NCBI RefSeq assembly: GCF_030295975.1
Contig: NZ_AP027364.1
Span: 1,240,001 to 1,304,000 of the forward strand
DNA: 64,000 bases
From: Thalassotalea atypica
GTDB lineage: Bacteria > Pseudomonadota > Gammaproteobacteria > Enterobacterales > Alteromonadaceae
Reading direction: 5' to 3'
Each line of letters opens with the position of its first letter. Position 1 is the first letter of the stretch. Positions 1 through 8,220 of this stretch are shown in pieces. The notes under the pieces were generated by a model. The model had not been told where the DNA came from and ran no database searches. It saw only the letters and a program-made list of their open reading frames with translations. Made by a program: the position numbers and the translations under genes.

Positions 1-665
1 CAAGCTCCGATCATAATAAATAGGCCCATTGACAAGCCGACCAATAAATTGATATGTCCCAAATATGCAAATAAAGCGAGTGAGAATATGTTGCTGACAA
101 AATTACATGAGCGAGCAATGCCACAGCTCATCAATATATTTAGTCGGTAAAGTGCGGCGTTGGACGTGGTCCAAAAAGCACCTGTACCGGGACCGGCTAC
201 ACCATCGTAAAAACCTAATGTTAATCCTTGAGCTACCTGCTTAGTCATTAGTTGTGGTGTTTTCTCGGGTAAAGTGTGCGTATGACATGGAATGCTCTTG
301 GTGAAAAAAGCATAAGCTGCTGTTGCTAATATAATGATAGGTAGTACTTTTTCGAGTAGCTCAACACTGATTAAACTAACGGCAAGTGTACCCATAATTG
401 CGCCGACTGCGGTGGCTAATAGGGAGTACTTCCAAAAGAGGGGATTGAACAGCTTTTTCTTATAATAGGTATATGACGCAGTAAAAGATCCAAATGTAGC
501 GGCTAACTTATTGGTACCCAATGCGACATGAGGAGGCAAGCCTGACGCGAGTAGCGTGGGCACGGTAAGCATACCACCACCCCCAGCAACTGCATCTATG
601 AAACCAGCTACAAAACCAACACCACAAATAATCGCCCACATTGTAATGTCTAAAACAGGTTCCAT
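1..665 (-). CDS. Sulfite exporter TauE/SafE (TSUP) family permease, YfcA-like, partial
   Basis: Inner-membrane permease of the TSUP family, which exports or imports small sulfur-containing or organic anions; the substrate cannot be read from sequence. The reading frame starts at an ATG at 663-665 and runs off the left edge, so about 221 N-terminal residues are present and the C-terminus is missing. The first TM segment contains the family signature GFIDAVAGGGGMLTVP (about residues 20-35), followed by ALGTNKLAATFGS, and the second half repeats the pattern with GFYDGVAGPGTGAFW, the internal duplication expected of TSUP proteins. The order of motifs resembles E. coli YfcA. No partner gene is visible in the window, and it is divergent from the TonB receptor that follows. 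Confidence 0.9.
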   Translation of the reverse strand, partial: MEPVLDITMWAIICGVGFVAGFIDAVAGGGGMLTVPTLLASGLPPHVALGTNKLAATFGSFTASYTYYKKKLFNPLFWKYSLLATAVGAIMGTLAVSLISVELLEKVLPIIILATAAYAFFTKSIPCHTHTLPEKTPQLMTKQVAQGLTLGFYDGVAGPGTGAFWTTSNAALYRLNILMSCGIARSCNFVSNIFSLALFAYLGHINLLVGLSMGLFIMIGA

Positions 666-926
666 TCATTAGCCTCAAAATTAATCTGAAAAGATTGTAC
701 CACAACGGCTTAAAAAGCTAATTGATATTTTAGTCTTAGTTAGAACTCAAAGCATTAGTATTAAGAGCTATTAGACAGATTCAAATCCCTTTGTCACTGC
801 TTGAAAGTTCGTTGAAAGTTTACATGCCCAGATTCAGTCTTGTCGATTTTATAAACTAGGTACCGTTATTTTGCATCGAAAAAAAGTTTCCAATATTGAA
901 ATTTTTCTAATTCCTAAAAATTAACG

Positions 927-950
927 ATATGTAAATCATTAGTTACATAT
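927..950. promoter_or_regulatory. 24-bp dyad upstream of TonB receptor, TyrR-box-like
   Basis: A perfect inverted repeat, ATATGTAA, 8-nt centre, TTACATAT. Its core at 930-947 reads TGTAAA-TCATTA-GTTACA, matching the TyrR consensus TGTAAA-N6-TTTACA at 11 of 12 positions. It lies about 400 bp before the receptor start codon. An unrelated regulator with a similar half-site is equally possible. Confidence 0.45.
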
Positions 951-1146
951 AACTTTTATTACTTAATTAGGTGAAAGTTGCTTGTGAACGAAATACAAAC
1001 ACATTGTAATGCTTTTTTGTATTAAGTTAAGTTGTTGTTATTGCGCTGTTTTATTGCTTGTTGGTTTGGTTTGTATATTCGTGAGCCTCTTTTTTTGTTC
1101 GGGTGTTACAACTTTGTGTTCGGTGAGTAGGGTAAAAAGATGTTGC

Positions 1147-1199
1147 AGTAACATGTAAATTGTTATTACTTTTTGTGAGTTATGTAACAAGAATTGTTA
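1147..1199. promoter_or_regulatory. Two further dyads upstream of TonB receptor
   Basis: An imperfect dyad at 1147-1170 pairs AGTAACA with TGTTATTACT. A perfect 6+6 dyad at 1185-1199 reads TAACAA-GAA-TTGTTA. Both sit just upstream of the proposed promoter, so they could be operators. The rest of 666-1345 is AT-rich and holds no gene that I can see. Confidence 0.35.
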
Positions 1200-1208
1200 T
1201 AAATGGTG

Positions 1209-1238
1209 TTGACGATGTAAACGAATTGAGTTTACTAT
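1209..1238 (+). promoter_or_regulatory. Candidate sigma-70 promoter of TonB receptor
   Basis: TTGACG (1209-1214), 18-bp spacer, TACTAT (1233-1238). A 6+6 dyad GTAAAC-N7-GTTTAC (1217-1235) overlaps the spacer and -10, a position suited to repression. This leaves a leader of roughly 100 nt before the start codon at 1346. Confidence 0.5.
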
Positions 1239-1345
1239 CCTATGCGACAGATCAGGTCATTGACCGATAAATAAAACAAAACAAGGCAAAATAATAGCCT
1301 TGATATTAAAAAACTAAATCACGAAAGTGATCCAGGGAGTATACA

Positions 1346-4162
1346 ATGTATCAAAATAATAAGCTCACTCGAGCTGTTAGGCTTGCTATTGCTGCTGGTG
1401 CTGCTTCAACTGCTTTTGCTATGCCTAGTGCTATGGCCTTTGCTGATGATGCTGCTGCAGAAGAAAGCGTTGAACGAATCCAAGTTACTGGTTCTCGTAT
1501 CAAGCGCCAAGAATTAACTGCTGTAACGCCAATCATCGAAGTTGACGCACAAGAATTCGCTATCTCAGGTAACTTAAACGTTGAGCAAAAGCTTGCTGAA
1601 TTACCTTCTACTCTTCCTTCATTTGGTCCTAGCTCTAACAACCCAGGTGATGGTACAGCGACAGTTAACTTACGTGGTTTAGGTACTTCTCGTACGTTAG
1701 TAATGGTTAATGGCCGTCGTTGGGTTCCTTCTCGCCAAGATGGCGTAGTTGATTTGAACACAATCCCAGCTTCTTTAATTGAAAACGTTGAAATCATCAC
1801 TGGTGGTGCTTCTGCTGTATACGGTTCTGATGCAATCGGTGGTGTTGTTAACTTCAACATGAAAGATGATTTCGAAGGTGTTGAATTCTCAACTCTTTAC
1901 GATATTACAGATGAAGGCGACGCAGAGAAGTTCAACTTCGATATGACTATGGGTGGCAACTTTGCTGATGACCGTGGTAACGCAGTTGTTTACTTAGGTT
2001 ACTCTAAGCGTGAAGCATTATTCCAAGGCGACCGTTCGTTCTCTAACGTTGCTTTAACAGAAAGCGGTGACGAGTTAGTTGCTGGTGGTTCATCAGGTGT
2101 TCCTGGTACACGTATCTGGGGTGGTCCAACTCTAGCTGACGGTACTGTTGTAGGTACATTTGGTCCAAACGGCGAAGGTTTACCGTGGGTAGAACCTGAT
2201 TCACGTTTTAACTACGCACCAGATAACTTCTTACAATTACCACAAGAACGATACTCAGCAAGTGCTTTCTCTCACTTCTACATTACTGATGAACACAGAA
2301 TTTATTCTGAAGTTTCATTCATTCGTAACTATGTACCACAAGAATTAGCACCTACTCCTGCTTTCACTACAGTAGAACTTAACCCGAACAGCGTGTTCTT
2401 CTCTCAAGAAGTTCAAGATGCATGGGGCTTACCAAGTGGCGAAACTGTTTCTGCATTCGTTGGTCGTCGTATGGTAGAGAATGGTTCACGTCAATCTATT
2501 GATACTCGTGATGCATTCCGTATCTTAGTAGGTATTGACGGTTACATTAATGACGATTGGTCATACGATGTATTCTATAGCCGCTCAATGCTTGACCAAA
2601 CTAACTTATTAAACAATGACGTTGCAGCTTCTCGTTTCCGTCAAGCAGTTTTAGTAACTGACGATGGTACAGCGTGTCAAGATCCTTCAGGTGGTTGTGT
2701 ACCAATGAACATCTTTGGTGCTGGTAACATTTCTCAAGAAGCAGTTGATTTCGTAAACGTTGGTGCATCTAACGTAACTTCAGTTATCCAAGAAGTATTC
2801 ATGGCTAACGTTGCAGGTACATTACCTTTCACTATGCCAGGCGCTCAAGAGCCAGTTGGTATCGTATTTGGTTATGAAAAACGTCAAGATGAATCTTCAT
2901 TCCGTCCAGACGAGTTCTTAGCTGGTGGTGACGTATTAGGTTTCAACGCTGGTGAAGCAACAATTGGTGACTATGCTTCTGATGAATTCTTCACAGAAAT
3001 CTCAATCCCAGTACTTGCTGGTAAAACAATGGCTGAAGACTTAAGTCTTTGGGGTGCTGCTCGTTTCGCAGATTACTCTAACATTGGTAACGTAGAATCT
3101 TTCGCTGGTGCTGTTAACTGGGCACCAACTGAGTGGATTTCAACTCGTATTGGTTACCAACAAGCTGTACGTGCTCCTAACGTTGCTGAGCTTTTCCAAG
3201 GTTCTGCTAACGGCTTCCCAGGTGCAACGGATCCATGTTCTGCTGGTGGTTTCCAACCTGGCGTAACTGATGTTGCACTTTGTGAAGCTACTGGTGTAGC
3301 TCCTGGTCAAGTTGGTGTGTTCACACAAGCTAACTCACAAATCGAAGGTTCATTCGGTGGTAATGCTAACCTTGCTGAAGAGTCTTCAGATACATTAACT
3401 GTTGGTTTAGTTATTCAACCAATGGAAGGCCTAGACGTTACAATCGATTACTTCTCAATTGAAATTGAAGATGCAATCGCTTCTTACGGTGTAAACAACA
3501 CATTAGACGTTTGTTACAACATCCAAAAAGACATCAACGATGTAACGTGTCAAAACATTACTCGTCGTGCAGACGGTAACGTTTCTTTAGTTAAATCATT
3601 AAACGAAAACATTGGTTTAATTGAAACTGCTGGTGTTGACTTTAACGTAACTTACAATACTGAGTTTGACTTTGGCTTTAACGGTAATGGTTCAAGCTTA
3701 AACGTTCAGTTCCGTTCAACGTTCTTAGACAAGTTTGATACAACTCCAATTGCTGAGTTACCAGACAATGTTAACGAATGTGCCGGTTACTTTGGTAACA
3801 CATGTGGTACGCCACGTCCTGAGTTCCAATCTAACACTCGTGTTAACTGGACAACTGGTGACTTAACGCTTTCTACATTAATCCGTTACATCGGTGAAAC
3901 TGAAGATGACCAATTAATGGTTGATGAAGATCTATCTCACAGCGACTTAGTTGTTCCTGAGTTAGATTCTAAAATCTACGTTGACTTAAGTGCTAGCTAC
4001 GTATTCAGTGATTCACTGAAAATGAACGCTGGTATCAAAAACGTATTCGATGAAGAGCCACAAGCATTAGGTGATTCACAGCAACAAGCTAACACGTTCC
4101 CTGAGTTATATGACGTTATGGGTCCACGTTACTTCGTAAGTGCTACTTACACATTCAACTAA
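1346..4162 (+). CDS. TonB-dependent outer membrane receptor (system 1)
   Basis: A 938-residue outer-membrane transporter that takes up a ligand using energy from TonB. It has a signal peptide (about residues 1-33), then a short acidic stretch and the sequence VERIQVTGSRIKR, typical of large Alteromonadales receptors. The plug domain (about 45-180) includes NLRGLGTSRTLVMVNGRR and VEIITGGASAVYGSDAIGGVVNF. The rest is a beta-barrel ending in an aromatic-rich strand, VSATYTFN. The ATG is preceded by a good ribosome site (AGGGAG). Codon use is strongly biased to GGT, GTT, GAA and AAC, suggesting very high expression. It is followed by a strong terminator, so it is probably transcribed alone. The downstream modification genes and TonB operon suggest a dedicated uptake system. 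The substrate is unknown; no Fur box was recognised. Confidence 0.93.
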   Translation: MYQNNKLTRAVRLAIAAGAASTAFAMPSAMAFADDAAAEESVERIQVTGSRIKRQELTAVTPIIEVDAQEFAISGNLNVEQKLAELPSTLPSFGPSSNNPGDGTATVNLRGLGTSRTLVMVNGRRWVPSRQDGVVDLNTIPASLIENVEIITGGASAVYGSDAIGGVVNFNMKDDFEGVEFSTLYDITDEGDAEKFNFDMTMGGNFADDRGNAVVYLGYSKREALFQGDRSFSNVALTESGDELVAGGSSGVPGTRIWGGPTLADGTVVGTFGPNGEGLPWVEPDSRFNYAPDNFLQLPQERYSASAFSHFYITDEHRIYSEVSFIRNYVPQELAPTPAFTTVELNPNSVFFSQEVQDAWGLPSGETVSAFVGRRMVENGSRQSIDTRDAFRILVGIDGYINDDWSYDVFYSRSMLDQTNLLNNDVAASRFRQAVLVTDDGTACQDPSGGCVPMNIFGAGNISQEAVDFVNVGASNVTSVIQEVFMANVAGTLPFTMPGAQEPVGIVFGYEKRQDESSFRPDEFLAGGDVLGFNAGEATIGDYASDEFFTEISIPVLAGKTMAEDLSLWGAARFADYSNIGNVESFAGAVNWAPTEWISTRIGYQQAVRAPNVAELFQGSANGFPGATDPCSAGGFQPGVTDVALCEATGVAPGQVGVFTQANSQIEGSFGGNANLAEESSDTLTVGLVIQPMEGLDVTIDYFSIEIEDAIASYGVNNTLDVCYNIQKDINDVTCQNITRRADGNVSLVKSLNENIGLIETAGVDFNVTYNTEFDFGFNGNGSSLNVQFRSTFLDKFDTTPIAELPDNVNECAGYFGNTCGTPRPEFQSNTRVNWTTGDLTLSTLIRYIGETEDDQLMVDEDLSHSDLVVPELDSKIYVDLSASYVFSDSLKMNAGIKNVFDEEPQALGDSQQQANTFPELYDVMGPRYFVSATYTFN

Positions 4163-4184
4163 GCTAAAGCTTTAGTTTGAACAA

Positions 4185-4214
4185 AATGGTCAACTTCGGT
4201 TGGCCATTTTTTTT
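4185..4214 (+). terminator. Rho-independent terminator of TonB receptor 1
   Basis: Stem of about 10 bp (AATGGTCAAC / GTTGGCCATT) with a TTCG tetraloop and a run of eight T at 4207-4214, 22 nt after the receptor stop codon. Confidence 0.9.
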
Positions 4215-4284
4215 GGCTACAGTTAAGTAACTTTGAGCTGATTGTTGTTTTTATTTATGGGCTAATTTATTACAATAAATTAAA

Positions 4285-4303
4285 AGAAGTATCGGCTAGC
4301 GTA
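4285..4303 (+). repeat. 19-bp direct repeat, copy 1
   Basis: This 19-mer immediately precedes the start codon of the first modification gene. Its partner at 11691-11709 differs only at the sixth base (T here, G there). Together they bracket the whole modification gene set. Confidence 0.5.
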
Positions 4304-6133
4304 ATGAATTTACAAAGAAAGCAGCAATTGGCAATACAGCTCCAACAATTGTCAAAGTTGTTACAGCAAAAAAGCTACCAACAAGTTATTACTGGTGCGA
4401 ACAAACTCATTCATGAATTTCCAAAGCAAAGTGATTTATACCACCTCTTAGCATTAGCTTACAAAGGGCAAAGCCAGTTTGATGCGGCAATTAAAAGTTT
4501 CGAACAAAGCCTTTCCATAAATCCAAACCAAAGCGCAGTACATAATAATTTTGCCAATTGTTTATTAGGGCTTAAACAATTTGATGAAGCACTTAATTCA
4601 TATAATAATGCATTAAAATTACAGCCTAACTTTTTTGATGCCTTGAAAAATAGTGCTTTGGCCTATTTTGAAAAAAACATGTTTAAAGAGGCTGAAGGGC
4701 GATTGCGAAAAGCACTTGCTCTTAAAAAGAACGATCCATCAGTATTAACGCAGCTTGGAAATATTTATAAAGCTCAAGAGTCATTTGAACATGCGATTAA
4801 ATATTATCAACAAGCCCTTAATATCGACCCCAATTATATTAATGCATTACATAATATGGGCTTGGCGTACAAATTATCAGAGCAGTTAAATGAAGCTTTG
4901 GTGTGCTTTAACAAGGCGCGTGCAATCAACCCAAACATTCCCGAAGTAGAGTTTAACACCGCAAACACTCTTTTCGAACAAGGGCGTTATCAGCAAGCTG
5001 AGCAGTTTTATTGGAGCGCACTCAATAAAAATCCAAAGGCAATAGATGTTCATTCCACGCTTAATGAATTTTATTGGCAGACGGGCAAGAAAGACAGTTT
5101 TGGTCATAGTTTTAGATTAGCGCTTGAGCATCTACCCACGGATATGGACATTCACTATGCCTACATCGACTCACTGATCAATGCGAATAAAGCTGAGTTG
5201 GCACAAGTGGCGTTGACTTCAGCACTGTCTATTGAAAAAACACCAAAACTTTTGAAAACAAAAGGTATCTTGCTCGCGCAAGAAAAAAATAATAGTGCCG
5301 CCATAGAAGCGTTTGAACAGTCTCTTAACATGTCCTTTAAAGTAGATGTTGCTCTTGATTTAATCGGTATTCTAATCGTCGAATATGAATATGAAAGAGC
5401 GCAAGAGTTAGTGGCGAAGGTTGAGAAAATTGCGCCCTATAACCAGTTACTTATTGCCTACAAAAGTTTGTGTTGGCGGTTAGTTGGGGACGATAGATAC
5501 CAATGGTTAATTGATTACCAGAGATTTGTTAGAGGTTATCAAATACCAACGCCGAAGGGATATCAAAGCCTGCCAGCGTTTTTAAAAGACTTAGAGCACG
5601 TGTTGTTGTCAATGCATAACACCAAGCATGAGCCTTTAAAACAAACGTTGAAACATGGCACTCAAACGCCTGGAAGATTATTGTACAAGCCACATCCTGT
5701 TATTAGCGCATTAAAACAAAGTTTGTCAGAAGTGGTTAATGAACATATCTCAAATTTACCTGACGATAACAACCATCCACTCTTGTCTCGTAAGGCTAAT
5801 GCATTTGAATTTTCTGGTTCATGGTCGGTAAAACTAAAGCCTCAAGGCTTTCATGTGAACCATGTTCACCCTGCAGGTTGGTTAAGTTCATCTTTTTACG
5901 TCAATATGCCTGATTTCACAAAAGTACAGCAAACACATCCACAAGCCGGAGCAATTAAATTTGGTGAGAGTTCACTCTTTTTAGGTGATCGTGAAAAAAT
6001 TGAACGTATTATAGAACCTAAAGCAGGTACACTGGCTTTATTTCCATCTTATGTTTGGCATGGAACTATTGCTTTTAATGGGCTCGAAAATGACTATCGT
6101 TTGACATCTCCTTTTGATGTTGTTCCAGTGTAA
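4304..6133 (+). CDS. TPR protein with C-terminal 2OG-Fe(II) oxygenase domain
   Basis: A 609-residue protein with no signal peptide, presumed cytoplasmic. Residues about 10-330 are tandem tetratricopeptide repeats (for example ALKLQPNFFDALKNSALAYF and ALNIDPNYINALHNMGLAYK), a peptide- or protein-binding scaffold. Residues about 500-606 look like the putative 2OG-Fe(II) oxygenase family (PF13759). Its HVNHVHPAGWLSSSFYVNMP stretch holds the candidate metal-binding HxH, and near the C-terminus FPSYVWHGT supplies the distal His with a following Arg. By family knowledge this fold hydroxylates protein or small-molecule substrates; the substrate here is unknown. It heads a three-gene run (gaps 9 and 11 bp) with a methyltransferase and an aspartyl-hydroxylase-like gene. 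Its ribosome site is weak. Confidence 0.85.
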   Translation: MNLQRKQQLAIQLQQLSKLLQQKSYQQVITGANKLIHEFPKQSDLYHLLALAYKGQSQFDAAIKSFEQSLSINPNQSAVHNNFANCLLGLKQFDEALNSYNNALKLQPNFFDALKNSALAYFEKNMFKEAEGRLRKALALKKNDPSVLTQLGNIYKAQESFEHAIKYYQQALNIDPNYINALHNMGLAYKLSEQLNEALVCFNKARAINPNIPEVEFNTANTLFEQGRYQQAEQFYWSALNKNPKAIDVHSTLNEFYWQTGKKDSFGHSFRLALEHLPTDMDIHYAYIDSLINANKAELAQVALTSALSIEKTPKLLKTKGILLAQEKNNSAAIEAFEQSLNMSFKVDVALDLIGILIVEYEYERAQELVAKVEKIAPYNQLLIAYKSLCWRLVGDDRYQWLIDYQRFVRGYQIPTPKGYQSLPAFLKDLEHVLLSMHNTKHEPLKQTLKHGTQTPGRLLYKPHPVISALKQSLSEVVNEHISNLPDDNNHPLLSRKANAFEFSGSWSVKLKPQGFHVNHVHPAGWLSSSFYVNMPDFTKVQQTHPQAGAIKFGESSLFLGDREKIERIIEPKAGTLALFPSYVWHGTIAFNGLENDYRLTSPFDVVPV

Positions 6134-6142
6134 GGTGAGTGT

Positions 6143-7048
6143 ATGAATGAGAATCAAGCATGGTCTTGCTATTGGCAAGATAGTCATTTAGATAGTTGTA
6201 TTGCTAGATCACAACAGCAAGATCAACAGTTGTTGATGAATTTGTGGCAGCAATTTGTAAAAAATTCGAGCCCTAATGAGCATTTATTGGATCTGGCAAC
6301 GGGTAATGGCAGTGTTATTCACGCTATTCATAATGAAAGACAAGACTTAAATTTAGTCGGAGTCGACTATGCGGCTATATCTCCTTCAACTAGTGCAAGT
6401 GAAGAAGAAATTGGTAGTGTCCGCTTTATGGGCAACACTGATATTAGTGCTCTGCCTTTTAAGAGTAACTCTTTTGATTATGTCACCAGTCAATTTGGCT
6501 TTGAATATGCTGACGTTAAAACTGCATCTAAAGAGCTTAGCCGGGTGTTAAAAAAAGGGGGCAGGTGTCAACTAGTCATACATCATCCCAACAGTGAAAT
6601 CCTAACTTCATCCTCAAAGCGTAACGACGAGCTTAATTGGCTCCTTGAGCCTGAAGGGTTGCTTGTTCATTTAACGGCTTACATTGACAACAATTTGTCA
6701 GCCGATCAATTGGATAAATGTGGTCAAGCCTATATGGATAAATACGTTGGTCAATTGACTAAAGATGTCACCGGTCAAATTTATCAAGTTATTGGACAGA
6801 TAATCTCCCTTAAAGAGCATCAAGGGAATAATGAACTCGCCAGGCTCACTGTTGAAAACTTAATGAATCGCATAAAGGCTGAACTTTCTCGCTTAAATCA
6901 GTTAAAAGCGGCAGCAATGAGTGCAGAAAACATAGAAGAATTAATCAAGCTGATTGGCTTAGTTCCAGAAAGCGCTAAAATGAAAGTGCTAAATCCGTTT
7001 AATGCGCCAGAGTTGATATTTGGTTGGCTTATCAATGGTAGAAAGTAA
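6143..7048 (+). CDS. Class I SAM-dependent methyltransferase
   Basis: A 301-residue cytoplasmic methyltransferase. Motif I is LLDLATGNGSV (about residues 48-58), followed by the acidic residue of LVGVDYA that would bind the SAM ribose, and the later motif LPFKSNSFDYVTSQFGFEYAD. This is a Methyltransf_11-type Rossmann fold. The C-terminal third (about 180-301) is helical and specific to this protein. It lies 9 bp after the TPR-oxygenase and 11 bp before the aspartyl-hydroxylase-like gene, so the three are almost certainly one operon. The acceptor is not deducible; context suggests a protein, or a metabolite handled together with the neighbouring hydroxylases. Confidence 0.85.
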   Translation: MNENQAWSCYWQDSHLDSCIARSQQQDQQLLMNLWQQFVKNSSPNEHLLDLATGNGSVIHAIHNERQDLNLVGVDYAAISPSTSASEEEIGSVRFMGNTDISALPFKSNSFDYVTSQFGFEYADVKTASKELSRVLKKGGRCQLVIHHPNSEILTSSSKRNDELNWLLEPEGLLVHLTAYIDNNLSADQLDKCGQAYMDKYVGQLTKDVTGQIYQVIGQIISLKEHQGNNELARLTVENLMNRIKAELSRLNQLKAAAMSAENIEELIKLIGLVPESAKMKVLNPFNAPELIFGWLINGRK

Positions 7049-7059
7049 TAGGTGGTTAA

Positions 7060-8220
7060 GTGTTAGATAAAATAGAGTTGCTTTTTGAAGCGAAGCAAAA
7101 CAAAGCTGCACTGACACTGCTAAGGCAATATGTACAAGCTAATCAAAACGATGCAAGTCAAAGTTACCGTTTAGCCGTTGTTGAAGAAGAAATTGGTGAA
7201 AAGTCATTGGCTGATTTAGCTTATCAACATTGTTTAAAAACGATAGAGCACAATGTATTAGTATATTTGTATGCAGGTTGCTTTTATTTGAAGCAGGGAC
7301 AGTTTGAACAAGGTGTTTCGATTTTATCGCTTGGCGTTGATCTAGATGCAAGATTGACCCAATTTCAATTTGATGAGCAAACATCATATGAAACACGTGT
7401 TAGATCTTATAATGCAGATTTGGCTTTAAGGCACCATTTTAGTTTGTTACATCAAAATAAACTGAATGAATTTATAGATATTGAGCACGTAAAGAATAGT
7501 GTTTGGCCTCAAACGCATAATGCACAATTTAAATACAAGCACGAAAAACAGCTTCCCCATTTGTTTTATTTACCTGAGCTAACAGCGACAGCAATCTGGA
7601 AAAGTGAACAATTTAGCTGGGCTGCACAGGTCAAGGAACAGTTTGAGTCAATAAAGCTAGAATACTTATCGCTAAATACACGAGTTCAAGAGCAATACCT
7701 GCCATACCTAGACGAAAGTTATACTCAGAAAGAGTTTGAAGCACTTGCTGGAAAACAAAATTGGACTGCATTGCATATTTACAAGGATGGCAAGATAAAT
7801 CACGATATTGAAGCTTATTTTCCTAAGACGCTAGCGATATTAGCACGGTTGCCACTGTATGGTTTAGGACAACACCCATTTGAAGTGTTTTTTTCTGTGT
7901 TAAAGGCTGGCCAACATATTACGCCGCATTATGGTTTATCAAATCATAGTTTAACAGTACACCTGCCAATTATTATACCTGGCGATGGTTACTTGAGTGT
8001 ATCGGGTGAACAACATCATTGGCAACAAGGTGAGCCGGTCGTCTTTGACGATTCCTTTGAACACGAAGCGATAAATTTAAGTGATAAAGATCGCGTTGTT
8101 TTAATTTTCTCCATTTGGCACCCTGAGTTGAATGACAATGAAAAACTGGCAATCCAACAAAGTTTTAACGCCAGAAATCAGTGGTTATTAAAGCGGACTA
8201 GTTATCTACCTGCCAAGTAG
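7060..8220 (+). CDS. Aspartyl/asparaginyl beta-hydroxylase domain protein with N-terminal TPRs
   Basis: A 386-residue protein starting at GTG, chosen because the frame and spacing fit and no ATG is near. Residues about 1-130 are TPR-like helices. Residues about 215-360 match the aspartyl/asparaginyl beta-hydroxylase family (PF05118), Fe(II)/2-oxoglutarate enzymes. The candidate metal ligands are His290 (in ITPHYGLSNHSLTVH) and His335 (in DDSFEHEAIN), and Arg345 follows for 2-oxoglutarate. At the position of the second 2OG-binding Arg of the mammalian enzyme (His+9) this protein has Thr299, so cofactor binding may differ. It is last in the three-gene run and its 3' end overlaps the convergent sulfotransferase gene by 19 bp. 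Confidence 0.85.
   Translation: MLDKIELLFEAKQNKAALTLLRQYVQANQNDASQSYRLAVVEEEIGEKSLADLAYQHCLKTIEHNVLVYLYAGCFYLKQGQFEQGVSILSLGVDLDARLTQFQFDEQTSYETRVRSYNADLALRHHFSLLHQNKLNEFIDIEHVKNSVWPQTHNAQFKYKHEKQLPHLFYLPELTATAIWKSEQFSWAAQVKEQFESIKLEYLSLNTRVQEQYLPYLDESYTQKEFEALAGKQNWTALHIYKDGKINHDIEAYFPKTLAILARLPLYGLGQHPFEVFFSVLKAGQHITPHYGLSNHSLTVHLPIIIPGDGYLSVSGEQHHWQQGEPVVFDDSFEHEAINLSDKDRVVLIFSIWHPELNDNEKLAIQQSFNARNQWLLKRTSYLPAK

Noticed and set aside
1351-1860. 170-codon reading frame antisense to receptor 1
   Set aside because: Mirror of the strongly biased codon use of the receptor; no start signals or recognisable domain.
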